Below are positions 50,150 to 64,000 of a stretch of 64,000 nt of DNA, piece by piece. A program made the translations under genes and the position numbers. Position 1 is the stretch's first letter. Every line of letters begins with the position of its first letter. Below the pieces are notes generated by a model that was given only the letters and a program-made list of their open reading frames with translations, searched no databases and had not been told where the DNA came from. Origin of the DNA: Cacajao melanocephalus (lineage: Eukaryota > Chordata > Mammalia > Primates > Pitheciidae); assembly GCA_963573385.1 (NCBI GenBank), contig CAUYLG010022157.1, positions 62,001 through 126,000 on the forward strand. Reading direction: 5' to 3'.

Positions 50150-50900
50150 ACGTGGTCTTTTACTCTTTTCAACCTTCTCCATTCTTATTGTATCCTGAAG
50201 TCAGAATACACCTGGACTCGAAAAGATGCTTTCTAACCTGGTTCCTTTGCTCACTCCATGAACTGGCATTTTTGCTGTATCATCCCTGCTACATCATGGC
50301 TGCCAGATGCCTCAACACCTCTCAGAGTTTCCTACTGTCCATGGGGCAGAATCCAGGGCCATACACATTCTGGCCTTCAAGGGTTGCAGATGGCCTCTGC
50401 ATGAATTAGAAAAAGCCACCCATTTGAGGCTCAACTAGGCAATGAGATTTTGCATGAACAAAAAGTAACCTTTTCCTCCAAGTGACTTGGATTTCAGCTC
50501 CCACTCACTCACTTAGCTGGGCATCTACTATACTCAGTGGCCTTGGATTTATCTTATTACTTTCATTTTTTTTCTGTTACTGCTTTCCTACCTTCCTTCC
50601 CAGCCAGCTGCACAAAGCTGGCATGTTCTCCCCTTGCCCATTCCTTGTACCTTCTCCCTCTCACCAACATCTTTCTTCCAAGGCTTCTTTTGAATCTAAC
50701 TCATCTGAATTCCTGCAGAACTCATGATCTGCAGTAGTATTCAACTGGCACTTTACGCATTTGAAAATGATACATATGACAAGATATAGTCGGTCTCATT
50801 CCCTTTATTGGACTGTGAGCTTTTAAAAAGCAGGGATCAGATGGCAATCTATACCTTGTTTATCCCAGAGGGCTTTATGAGGCTTGAAGGAATGATTGAT
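50150..50900 (+). repeat. LINE2 fragments
   Basis: Weak ORF2-like part (GGGGCAGAATCCAGGGCCAT, TTCTGGCCTTCAAGGGTTGC), then a clearer 3' end (GGACTGTGAGCTTTTAAAAA, GCAGGGATCAGATGGCAATC). Confidence 0.6.
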
Positions 50901-51773
50901 GTTATTGATAATGGTAATGGTGACTTTAAAAAAAGATCTCTCAAAGACTTCCAATAGGTACGTGAGACTGAGCAAATGAATGTTGAGTAAGCCTCTGGTT
51001 TGGATTCCTCATACTGAGAAGTCACATAAATTAGTTTCTTCCCAGACACAGTAGCCCTTTCATGTCTCAAAAGTGAGTTTCACCTCTCGAAAGAGGGTTT
51101 TACTCTGAGATTTTCAGAAACCCCCAAATCTTACTCCTGCATATCATGTTCCACCATGAAGAGTTTACTTCCTGGCTGGGAATGGTCACTTCCCTGGCCC
51201 CTTGGTTTCCTCTTCACTTTCTTCACTGGCAATTGCAGGTGTTTTTTTTTGTTTGTTTGTTTGTTTTTGTTTTTTTTTTTTCCCCCGGCGTTATGACAAA
51301 GAAACTTCAAAAGCAGCCAATGCCCAACCAGCAAATTGAGGTCCTGCAATAGATGCAGGGTGATTTGTCAGGCTTCTGGCTGGCTGAGCCATTCCCTCCC
51401 TGTGTCCCTCCCAAAACCTAGACCGGGGGTGATTTTGGTATCTTGGTAGAATCCTGCGTAAGTTACTACACATCTCGATAAGGAAGGGCCTTCTCTTTTT
51501 CTGCAATCGCCTCCACCCCCCAAGCCACACAGGAAGTTGCTTAGCTGATAGTTTCAGGGCCTCTGCCATACACTGTTCCTCAACCAAGGGGGGAGAAAGT
51601 GCCTCTGTGGAAGGAGACCCTCCTCGTTTTCCCAGAACAAAGTTCACACTTGCATTTGGCCCTCCAGCGGCAACCTGCTTTAAGTCTAGAGTTGCTTTCC
51701 TCTTATCTCCAATCCATTTCTTCAAGAGGTTAGACAGGGCATACATCATAGTGAGCCTGCAGCCTGGGGCCTA
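50901..51773. other. Repeat-poor DNA left of the promoter
   Basis: Apart from the T-tract, no repeat recognised. A 152-codon minus frame (51749-51291) has ATG-ATG and no other support. Confidence 0.35.
51240..51291. repeat. T-rich / (GTTT)n tract
   Basis: Poly-T with four GTTT units and no attached Alu or L1 body. It may be an isolated tail. Confidence 0.8.
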
Positions 51774-52040
51774 ACGTACCTTGTACCCTTCCAGAAGAGG
51801 GAAGCCACTTCTAAAACAATTTCTTAAGGAGTCTTCACCCAACCCAAGAAGCTGGACGTTGCCTGGGCCATTTCCCTCCTCTGCCTTGAAGCAGTGGCCA
51901 GCTAAGAGAGAACCCTGTTGCTTTATGCTTGTGTGATCTTTGGGGAGATGTGTGCACACCACCTGCTGAGCTTCGCTGTGTGCATGCCTCACCCCCAGCC
52001 CTAATCTGCCCGAGTTTCCTGGCCTTGCAAATGTTTCCAT
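51774..52040 (-). CDS. Possible alternative first exon (weak)
   Basis: A minus-strand frame opens at an ATG with C at -3 and G at +4 (52040). It stays open for 89 codons, and its last codons overlap a strong donor-like AAG|GTACGT near 51782-51773. About 35-45 bases upstream on the same strand lies a TTTATAG element (near 52078-52084) that could serve as a TATA box. The stretch is free of recognisable repeats and lies 1.6 kb downstream of the CpG-island exon on the same strand. The predicted peptide has no motif I recognise. Everything except the motifs is inference, and a chance frame is the main alternative. Confidence 0.2.
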
Positions 52041-52244
52041 GGAGGGGCCATCTTAGCCTCCAGCGGCTCTTGCACTCTATAAAATTTCCTTGAAGGTGAT
52101 TCCCTGTTCCTTGAAGACAGCTGGTTGGGCTGGATACCTGAATACACCTTTGTGACTTCTCTAAAGGACTAACTTATTGCCCCCTTAGAGAAGTCATGAA
52201 GCTTTGCAGGCAAGCACAGAGTCTAGCTTAGAAAAGACAAGCAG

Positions 52245-52570
52245 GGCCAGGCGTGGTGGCTCATGCCTGCAAATCCAGCACTTTGGGAGGTCAAGGTGGA
52301 GGATCGCTTGAGCCCAGGAGTTCAAGACTAGCGTGGGCAATGTAGTGAGAACCTGTGTCTACAAAAAATTTAAAGACTAGCCAGGCATGGTGGTACACAC
52401 CTGTAGTCCCAGCCACTTGGGAGGCCAAGGTGGGAGGATCCTTTGAGCCTGGAAGGCAGAGGTTGCAGTGAGCTGAGGTTGTGCTACTGCACTCAAGCCT
52501 GGGTGACAGAATAAGACCCTGTCTCGAAAGAAAAGAAAAAAGAAAAGAAAAGAAAAGGAAGGGAGGGAGG
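52245..52570 (+). repeat. AluJ with GAAAA/GGGA tail
   Basis: Target duplication GACAAGCAGGG (52236-52246, overlapping the Alu start) and GACAACCAGGG (52571-52581). Confidence 0.93.
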
Positions 52571-52581
52571 GACAACCAGGG

Positions 52582-53344
52582 CCCAGGCACAGAGCCTGGA
52601 GAGGGGAAAAGATAGTGGAGTTAACTGTGAATCTTGACTGCACTATCCATAGTCTAGTGAGCAACACAGGTTTCCTTTTGAATATGAGTGAAATCACCTT
52701 TAAAACTATATAACATTTGCACCTTCTAAAAAGCCCCAGGTCAGACTAAGATTGACTTAGGGCTACATATTAGGTCTCAGTTTCAAGAAGGAAACATATG
52801 GAAGCCTCAAGATGTGCAGAAGAGAGGAATGTGGGGAATACACCCAACTACTCCTCTGCTGAGGTTGGGACAGAACAGGAAAGTCCCCAGACCTCCTCTC
52901 AGCAGGCAGAGAAGTGCCAGGTCCCACTCTGGCACAGCCTCCAGATGTGGCCAGGATACCTCCATACACACGGCTTCAGAGGCAGGGGTGTCCAAGAGAG
53001 TCTTAAGTTGTATCAGAAATAAGGTCATTCGACTGACCAGTGAGGGGAGCTTTTCAGAAAGTTATGGAAGAAGATGTGACAGACACAGGAAAGACTTCAG
53101 AAGCAAGAGGCCAACTGGACTCTAAAATGCCACCCTCGCAGCGAAAAGGGAAGCCCACAGCCCCATGAGGATGTGCTGGCCTCGTGCCGCCAGTTGTTTC
53201 TCTTTCACTACCCATCTCTTCAGATGCAAGGGCTTCTGCCTTCTTGCAGAGTTTTTGCTCACACGTTTACCCATATACAAACCTTGGCTGCACCTAACTT
53301 TTGTTTTTTTAAGCATTTAAGTTCCTAACCAAAATACCCGGACC
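52582..53344. other. Intron-side flank of the CpG island
   Basis: Non-repeat. Several short overlapping frames, none with splice or family support. Confidence 0.4.
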
Positions 53345-54005
53345 TCTGGGAAAGCCCCTCTCCTCTTCCTCTGAGGTCTTTCCTTGCCGACCCCTGCTTG
53401 CCCACCGGCGTCTCCTAGGTAGGAGCAGGGACGATCCTCCGGAGTTGACCAAGGAGGCGTCGGAGCAGCAGGCATTTGCCCTTCTAGTTGGCAGCAGCGA
53501 TAAGCCGCGTGCTCCACGCTCAGAGCAGGGGCAGCCGCCCGGGGAAGGGGCGCCCGGGACCCCGCTCGGCGCCCAGCCCCGCGCCCCACGCCGGGCTCCT
53601 TTACCTCCATGTCCTTCAGGTGCCGACTCTGCTGCGGACGCGCCCGCTCGCTCGGGCAGGAGCTCGCGATGATCCCCGCTGTCCTCTCGGCTCCCGGCCG
53701 GGGCCAGGTTTGGGCTGCGGCGGGCACAGGGCGAGTGGGCGGCGGCACGCGCCCGGCTGCGCTCGGCTGCGGGACTGCCCCGGCCGCGGGGGCCCTGCGC
53801 GAGAGAACGAGGAAGGAGGAGGAGGGAGGAAGGAGAGGGGAGGGTGGGGAGCGGGGAGGGAGGCCGGCGATCAGGGTTTAAATTTAGACGCAAATCTAAA
53901 CAGATACTGTCCCTCCCAGGGCAGGACTCAGGAGCAGGAGCCACGACTCCATGTGCCCAAACATGGGGATGGGCAGCCGCCGGGCCCCTCTTTCTCGCGA
54001 AGTTT
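53345..54005. promoter_or_regulatory. CpG-island promoter
   Basis: This is the only dense run of CpG dinucleotides in the window. It is GC-rich and contains several GC-box-like GGGCGG/CCGCCC motifs, for example around 53736-53744. It is free of interspersed repeats, while DNA on both sides is ordinary in composition. On the minus strand a TTTAAA element (about 53877-53882) lies just upstream of a pyrimidine-rich stretch, a typical place for transcription to start near 53850. The right flank (54010-54260) becomes pyrimidine-rich. Known: such islands mark promoters of constitutive or developmental genes. Inference: transcription runs leftward, because the minus strand carries a Kozak ATG followed by a splice donor. 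Activity in both directions cannot be excluded. Confidence 0.85.
53605..53850 (-). CDS. First exon of an unidentified gene (5'UTR plus Met-Glu)
   Basis: On the minus strand, from the presumed start near 53850 to 53610, no ATG occurs before the one at 53610-53608. That ATG has G at -3 and G at +4, a good Kozak context. It is followed by one GAG codon and then GTAAAG (53604-53599), a good 5' splice site, so exon 1 would end in phase 0 after Met-Glu. The frame stays open upstream to at least 53748 and downstream past the donor to 53317. The open frame alone therefore proves nothing; the ATG, donor and CpG island together carry the call. Only two codons are coding, so no domain can be read and I cannot name the gene. 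Exon 2 would lie to the left, possibly outside the window. The exact 5' end is inferred. Confidence 0.6.
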
Positions 54006-55234
54006 CTCAGGACTCTAGGCTTTGCCACGGTCTCAGCCCTTCTCGACCTTTCGCTCCCTTAATGGGTCTTCTTTTTTACCCCCTCCCCTCCAAGAATTAG
54101 AGTGGTCCTTTAATTATTTTTATTTCCCCTCTTTTCGATTTCCTTCTTCTGTGTCCATCCTTCCTGCTTTCCTTCTTCCGCTCCCTCTTTTTAAAATTGC
54201 TTTACTGTCATACCTGGTTCCCCTGCAGTTCTTGGGTGGAATTCGAGGACCCTCCCTGGTGGAAGGCGTCTCTGTTCTCCCAAAAGAGGAGCCCTTCAGA
54301 CAGAGGCTTCAGCGCTCAGCGTGGCGCCAACTGGGACCACCTTTCCCTTCGCACCTCTTTACCTTTCCCTTCGCACCTCTTTTCCTCTCCGCCTTCCAGG
54401 AAACCACTGTCTATCCATCTATCTATCATCTGTGTATCAGGAGAAAAATGAGGAATCCACGTAAAGTTTTTCAAGCTCCCTGAAGCGGTTAATCTTTTCT
54501 TCAAACCTTGCTTTAACGGATGCATTCGGTTGTGTGGGAATTTTGGCTCCCACAAGCTGCTTGCTAAAGGGCCTCGTCTCCATTCCTTTTAAATATAGTT
54601 AAGGGCAAGATGCGCAACATCTGATTCCCATAGGGCCCAGCATAGCAACCCTCCTTCACGGCCATCCTGGCTGGGCAGCAAAGAGGCCGCGTGGGAGAGA
54701 TGCGGGGACTGGAATCTGCACGAGGGTCATTCCATGCTACCAGTTTACATGCTGTCCTCCGGCCCTGAGTGACCCTTCGGATCTCCGCCCCCTTCGGATC
54801 CTTTGGCAGGGAGAAATGGGAAAATCCCTTCAGAGACTTGTGAGTGGCAGGGTATTGGCTGGGTGTATGAGCCCGTGGGTCATTCCACAGCATTCTCACT
54901 GGCCCAACCCCAACTCAACCAGGGGAAGGGAGCCCCATCACAGAGATAGGCAATAAGACAGGTGATGGTGAGCGCTGTGAAGAGATGTGGAGAAACAATA
55001 GAGAAAACAGGCTGAGAGTCTGCTCCTGCTACAAAGGCTGCCCTGATTCTGCTTCTCCTGGCACCATCTGTGCACTTACAGGCATTTAGATTTCTGCTTT
55101 GGGTCCCAGTCTTAGAAATATGGCCTCCTTCCTGTCCTAAAACTTTCTAACGTCCAAGTTTCTAAAGCCCAACTTTCTAAAGCACTGGCAACCTTAGTGC
55201 CAGGGAGGCTTCTAGTTCATTAGCTCTGCCGAGT
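54006..55234. other. Upstream flank of the promoter
   Basis: Pyrimidine-rich (54060-54200), then mixed. GGGTCATTCCA occurs at 54725 and 54878. No confident repeat. A weak L2-like stretch lies near 54955-55010. Confidence 0.4.
54339..54382 (+). repeat. 22-bp perfect tandem duplication
   Basis: ACCTTTCCCTTCGCACCTCT-type unit at 54339-54360 repeated at 54361-54382. A small CTAT/ATCT-rich patch follows (54411-54430). Confidence 0.9.
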
Positions 55235-55402
55235 ATAGAGGAAGACCCCTGGTTTTAGAAACAGACAGATTGAGGGCTGAATTCCAGCTCTGCTACTTTC
55301 TAGCTGTATTTTCTTAGACAAGTCAGTTAACCTGATTCTCATTTTCCTCACCTATACAATATAGTAGCCACTCTGCAAAGAGTGGCTGTTTTTATAATGC
55401 TT
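55235..55402 (+). repeat. MIR
   Basis: GGCTGAATTCCAGCTCTGCT, CTAGCTGTATTTTCTTAGAC and ATTCTCATTTTCCTCACCTA. Confidence 0.85.
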
Positions 55403-56859
<1,457 letters not shown>

Positions 56860-56873
56860 AGAATACCAAAAGC

Positions 56874-56998
56874 TGGGCTGGGTATGGTGGTGCCTGTAAT
56901 CTCAGAATTTTGGGAGGCTGAGGTTGGAGGATCACTTGAGCCCAGAAGTTCATGACCAGCCTGATAAATATAGTGAGACCCTGTCTCTACATAAAAGA
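56874..56998 (+). repeat. Free left Alu monomer (FLAM)
   Basis: GGCTGGGTATGGTGGTGCCT to GAGACCCTGTCTCTACATAA. Left arm only. Confidence 0.85.
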
Positions 56999-57004
56999 AG
57001 AACA

Positions 57005-57576
<572 letters not shown>

Positions 57577-57589
57577 AGATAGAAAATGC

Positions 57590-58222
57590 CAACTAACATA
57601 TGTAAAAAAAAGTTAGAAATTTTCCATCTAACAACCATCATAGTTAAATTAATTTTAGGAAAGAAACAAAGTTGTATGCGAAATCTATTGGGTAAAAGGG
57701 AGGTAAGGAATGAGGTTTTATATAATTTAAACTAGCTGCCTGCAAGTCACTGATTAATTACAGTAAGGAGAAAAGCAACCTTACAGAAAAGAAACTTTAA
57801 CAGACATCATATTACAAGTGACCAAAGTCAACATCCCCAGTAATGAAACAAACTGACGTCACATGACGGGATGTAATAAGAAATATACCATCATTTCTGT
57901 AATATTCTGGCCAAAAGGGCATAATTTGAATCTAATCATGAGGAAACATTGGACAAACCAAATAGGAAGATCTTCCTCAAAATGACTGGACTGTAATTTG
58001 CATAAGTGTCAATGTCAGGAAAGTCAAGGAAAGGCCGAGAACAGGTTCTGGTTAAAGGAGACTAGTGAGACATAACTGGGTTAAATGAGTGGTTTGGGTA
58101 GATTCGTTTAAGCCAAGCCTGTTAAAGGAACTATTAGGATAATTGGCAAAACTGAAAGGAATTCTGAGTGGGAGAATATATGGGAGTTCTTTGTGTTAAC
58201 TTTACAACTTTTCTCAAAGTTT
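57590..58222 (+). mobile_element. Probable L1M 3'UTR
   Basis: GTAATATTCTGGCCAAAAGG, GAATCTAATCATGAGGAAAC, TGTCAATGTCAGGAAAGTCA and GGTTAAAGGAGACTAGTGAG form a phrase set I associate with old L1 3'UTRs. Subfamily unsure. Confidence 0.55.
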
Positions 58223-58234
58223 AAAATTATTTCA

Positions 58235-58545
58235 GGCTGGGCACAGTGGCTCATGCCTGTAATCTCAGCACTTTGGGAGGCCAAGGTGGGAGGACTGCTT
58301 GAGCTCAGGAGTTTGGGACTAGCCTGGGCAACATGGCACTACCCTGTGTCTACAAAAAATAAAAAATTAGCTGGGCATGGAGGTGTATTACAAACTGTAG
58401 TCCCAGCAACTTGGGAGGCTGAGGTAGGAGGATTGCTTGAGTGTGGGAGGTCAAGGCTGCAGGGAACTGTGATCATGCCACTGTGCTCCAGCCTGGATGA
58501 CAGAGTGAGACTCTGTCTCAAAAAAACAAAAACAAACAAACAAAA
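58235..58545 (+). repeat. AluJ
   Basis: Full-length old Alu with a CAAA-rich tail. Target duplication around ATTATTTCA (58226-58234) and CATTATTTCG (58548-58557). Confidence 0.93.
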
Positions 58546-58557
58546 TACATTATTTCG

Positions 58558-59204
58558 ATTTTAAAATTTAAGAAAAAAGGAGGAATTGAGCCCTCACACT
58601 GCTTTGATTCTGGACTGACTCCTGGGCCAGCCCTTCGTCACTCCCTCCTCCTTATCCCCACTACAGAGACCCACAGACAAATCGGGGCCTGAGGGCACTG
58701 GCCAAGGAGAGAGACAGGCCCAGAGAGAGCCTCCTCTTCTGGAATAATAGAGAATGGAGACAGGAAGGGGAAGATTATTCAAATATTTTTTGGTAAAAAT
58801 AACTTCGCTTTGTTTCAGTGGTTACAGTAAACACATGTATTTTCATAATTTGGGGGGAGATATTTAATTTTTTAAAAAAGGGGAAAACAAAAGCGTTCCA
58901 AACGGGACTGAGGAAACGGAGGCTGTGAGGATGGAGACTGCCCTCAGCTCAGGTGCTCTGAGGAAGGGGCTGGGTGGTCTCCAGCCGAGAGAAAGGCCAA
59001 TGAGGCATGGGGCCGGGAGAAGACTCTGGTCTAATAACTGAGGCTAAAAAACAGTGCTGATGGAAAACCCAGGGGATGACTTAGAGGTCCCAAAAGATCA
59101 CAGTCTTCACCTTCTAACACATTATCCCAGGTTTTAGGAATGAAATTAGGTAAATCCACCAAGGAAGGTCGAACCTTCTTAAACCTAAAAAGCATATCAT
59201 GCAG
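58558..59204. other. Spacer
   Basis: No feature recognised. Confidence 0.4.
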
Positions 59205-59600
59205 AGCACCTGCACAACAGTTTCAACTCGGGCTATAAATTAGAATGACTCAGGGAGCTTTGAAAAAAAGTCTGTCTTGGCTGAGTTCAGTGGCTCATGC
59301 CTGTAATTCCAACACTTTGGAAGGCTGAGGCAGGAAGATCACTTGAGGTAGAGACCAGTCTAGGCAATGTAGTGAAACCCCATCTCTTAAAAATAAAGCA
59401 AAAAACAAACAAAAATCTGTCCTAGCTACTCAGGAGGATGAGGTGGGAGGATCACTTGAGCCAGGAATTCGAAGCTGCAGCAAGATATGATCATGCTATC
59501 ATGCCACTGCACTCCAGTCTGGGCAACAGAGTGAGACCCTGTTTAAAAAAAAAAAAAAAATCTGGGCCTGGGCCCCATGCTAGAAAAGTAGCGAGCAGGG
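59205..59600 (+). mobile_element. MER5-type hAT fragment split by an Alu
   Basis: AAATTAGAATGACTCAGGGA then GCTTTG precede the Alu. TCTGGGCCTGGGCCCCATGC follows it. Confidence 0.75.
59279..59560 (+). repeat. AluJ, internally deleted
   Basis: The start of the right arm is missing: an A-rich linker runs straight into CTAGCTACTCAGGAGG. Inserted in the MER5 element. Confidence 0.92.
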
Positions 59601-59900
59601 ACTGGTGTCAGTGGGTTTTTTAAGGTTCATTAAAATGGTAAATCCTGAATAGTCTAAGCCAGTTTTAGAAATATCATTCCCCTTGCCAGAAAATGTTTTT
59701 GGGAGGGATAAGTGAGGAAATTTTGGCTAATGAGACAAAAGGGGGAAAGCTTTACCCTTTCTGATAAACACACCGAACAGATGCTCTGTAAATATCAGGT
59801 GTTATGTATCATACCTTATCATGATGCCTGGAACTGCAACAGCTGTTTTGCTACCATGAGACAAAACTAGGAAAAGCCAGAATACAAGCTCCAAGAACAG

Positions 59901-60069
59901 TTTTCTTTTCTTTTCTTTTCTTTTTAATTTTTTTTAATATATATATTTTTTAATAGGATGGGGTTTCACCATGTTGGTCAAGCTGGTCTTGAACTCCTGA
60001 CCTCAGGTGATCTGCCCGCCTTGGCCTCCAAAGTGCTTGGATTACAGGCGTGAGCCACCACGCCCGGCC
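59901..60069 (-). repeat. Left-arm-only Alu
   Basis: TTTTCTTTTC tail and ATATATAT, then GGGGTTTCACCATGTTGG to CACGCCCGGCC. Followed by a second T-run (60070-60091) that may be the tail of a lost Alu. Confidence 0.85.
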
Positions 60070-60239
60070 TTTTTTTTTTTTTTTCTTTTTTTGAGTGTGT
60101 GTCCTGTGTGGCCAAAACAAGGCCAGCCACAAATAGGCGCTCAGTGAATATTCATCGAATAAAAAACCCAGTAACTTTGTTGAGGTGCTGAATCAAGCAA
60201 CCCTAGGAGGAATTCCACCTGGACTTATTGTTATGTTAA

Positions 60240-60563
<324 letters not shown>

Positions 60564-60595
60564 CAATACATTTCTTTATGGTGTAAGCCATTTGA

Positions 60596-60890
<295 letters not shown>

Positions 60891-60904
60891 AGTTATGATC
60901 TTTT

Positions 60905-61724
60905 GTTATAGCTGAAGGTATTCAACTGATTCAGATAGATACAAACTTGTAAGAAGACAAACAGACTCATATATCAGTACAAAGAAAGAGACCCTCAGAA
61001 AAATGTGGAGCAGAGATGGGGAGAAAGAGACGGGCAGGGAAGGGCAGAGAGAGAAACGCACGGATGCGCACACGCACACACACACAGAGAAACAGATTCA
61101 GAAAAAGGGAGTGGGAAACCTAACATCCTTAGTGGAAGAAAAACAATTTTAAATTGAAAAAAATAAGAGTAATCATTGTCAGAATTTGAAGTGCTTTAAT
61201 TCCTATCTAAATTTTAAACATCAGTTGGTATTGATAATCCTTTTTCTCATTCTTAACAGAGAACTAATTTCTTCTAGAAAATGAGGTGATGTTTACTGAA
61301 ATAAAGGTTTTTTTGATGTAATTTCTTTAGGATATTGTTAGTAAGGTTAAGTGATGCTGCAGTTTTGCCACTAAAGGTGTTTACTAATACAAATCAGTAT
61401 CTTAAAGTGGGCAAGAACTTGTCCAAACTGGAGGTCACCCACTTGGCCTTAAAACAATTATTTCCAATGATTCTATACAAATACAGTGAAACAGATTATA
61501 AGAAATAATAGTATCCAAATCCCACCTACGATTCAACCCCCTTCGTCTTTTCACATGGATAACAGGCAGATGTATGTCAAAAGTTTTCTGCACAACGTGT
61601 TCTTGGTGTTCTTGTTTTCAACTTTGGCAAAGTGCTCATTTGCAAAAATCTACTGAAAACCTATGTCCCTGCCTGTTAGTTTCTCTTTCCCTCTTGTGGT
61701 GGCCTCAGTATCCAAGCATTTGCT
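60905..61724. other. Spacer
   Basis: CA-rich stretch at 61059-61087. No gene or confident repeat otherwise. Confidence 0.4.
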
Positions 61725-62800
<1,076 letters not shown>

Positions 62801-63189
62801 AGCCCCATGCAAAAAGGTAGATAATTCATTTTGTAATCCACTTCTCACATGGCCACTTAAAAATGCAGTAATAACATAGGGGGTTGTAATATAGAATATG
62901 CCATAGCACAGTTAAAGATCTGACCTTTTTTCCTAGTTACCGCATATCAACTATTCATCTCCTTGTCTAAAGTCACAACTCCTGGTTCTGACGTCTCGTC
63001 CATGTTTTTACAGTTTGGGAGTAAGTTATAATTACACTGCCTGCTTTGTGCTGTGTGATAATCTTTGAGACATCTAAAGACTTTTCTCATCTTGGTGTAC
63101 CCAATACCACTCTAGGGCCCATGAGGCAAGCAGAGAGTCCCTATCTTATGAGTGTCATTTATCTGAAAAGACAACAATAGATCCTTGAA
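62801..63189. other. Spacer
   Basis: No feature recognised. Confidence 0.4.
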
Positions 63190-63440
63190 TCTTTCAATCA
63201 GAATACAAACTAAATACGAAATGTGCTGAAGCAGTGTCAGACTGGATGTTGCTGGGTACTGAGGGAGGCTCGAGGGACAAGGATGGGGTGTCAAGGAAGG
63301 CCTTGGGGGCAAGAGGAAGAAGACGTTGACTTAGGTGTGCTCGGTGCAGGGGCTGCTGGCGGAGATTTGTGTGGAAGGATCTGGTGAGAGCAAAGAGCCC
63401 CGGGAGTCTGAGGAGGGTGGAAGAGAACATGAGCGATGGC
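63190..63440 (-). repeat. Probable LINE2 fragment
   Basis: GTGCTGAAGCAGTGTCAGAC, TCAAGGAAGGCCTTGGGGGC resemble the antisense L2 3' region. 63441-63676 is non-repeat. Confidence 0.5.
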
Positions 63441-63629
63441 CAGAGCCAGCTTCAGACCTCAGGTTTGCAGGGCCCGCTCCAACAGGGTGCGCATCAGCCC
63501 TTTGAGTGGGCACAAAGTTTGGAATCCCTTTCAGCCTCCTTATGGAGATCCTCCTGCACTCAGCATGTTCTGGGAGAGTTTTGTGTTCGGTGTTAGCCTC
63601 TGTGAAAATGGGTGCTATCTGCACTTTGA

Positions 63630-63978
<349 letters not shown>

Positions 63979-64000
63979 AAAGGGATTTTAGGTGGCCACA

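Noticed and set aside
51291..51749. 152-codon minus frame starting ATG-ATG
   Set aside because: No donor or acceptor arrangement ties it to the upstream exon candidates, and the residues match no family I know.
53309..54028. 239-codon minus frame across the CpG island
   Set aside because: GC-rich islands lack stop codons by composition. The frame crosses the promoter and has no domain.

Overview
The window is primate, most likely human or another catarrhine, genomic DNA. This is seen directly. It holds about thirty Alu units, from old J types and free monomers to S, Sc and Y-like copies, together with a THE1 LTR, an L1P-type 3' end, and a deep layer of ancient MIR, L2, CR1/L3, MaLR and L1M remnants. 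I see no bacterial gene organisation, no rRNA or tRNA gene and no CRISPR array. Almost every long open frame is a frame crossing an Alu, L2 or GC-rich spacer, and several of them start at GTG rather than ATG.

The one well supported gene element is a CpG-island promoter with a first exon at about 53.35-54.00 kb. On the minus strand the first ATG of the predicted transcript lies in a good Kozak context. It codes Met-Glu and is followed at once by a GTAAAG splice donor at 53604-53599. The gene would therefore run leftward, and most of positions 1-53600 would be its intron 1. I do not recognise the gene and I found no convincing second exon. A weaker possible alternative first exon lies 1.6 kb further into that intron (52040-51774, minus).

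Layout. 0-6 kb: MIR, an Alu, a nested AluJ/AluSc pair, a short telomere-like (TTAGGG)3 tract, a cluster of muscle-type motifs in repeat-free DNA, and a long antisense L2. 6-12 kb: an ERV1-like LTR carrying an Alu, two MIRs, an L1M broken by a THE1 LTR and an Alu, an L2, and an MLT1-type LTR. 12-18 kb: antisense L2 blocks and a hAT-type MITE with a perfect 8-bp target duplication. 18-27 kb: an L1M with two Alus, one of them on the same target as the L1, tandem MIRs, a 194-codon ATG frame of unknown status, a 58-bp retrocopied mRNA tail inside a MIR, and another L1M. 27-36 kb: a pair of about 94% identical direct repeats 1.8 kb apart, an LTR with visible TATA and polyadenylation signals, L2 and MIR, and an Alu split by an inverted copy of a sequence lying about 0.7 kb away. 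36-53 kb: L1M, a three-monomer Alu block, L1P, L2, a CR1/L3 reverse-transcriptase relic, an MLT1 LTR split by an Alu, and repeat-poor DNA leading to the promoter. 54-64 kb: the upstream flank, then an Alu-dense block (56.4-60.9 kb) with L1M, MER5 and L2 remnants.

All family names come from recognising consensus features by eye. Boundaries are good to a few bases where target-site duplications are cited, and otherwise to a few tens of bases. I found no previously undescribed enzymatic system. The most unusual signals are rearrangements: a templated inverted insertion, a retrocopied mRNA tail, trimeric Alus and a local direct duplication.
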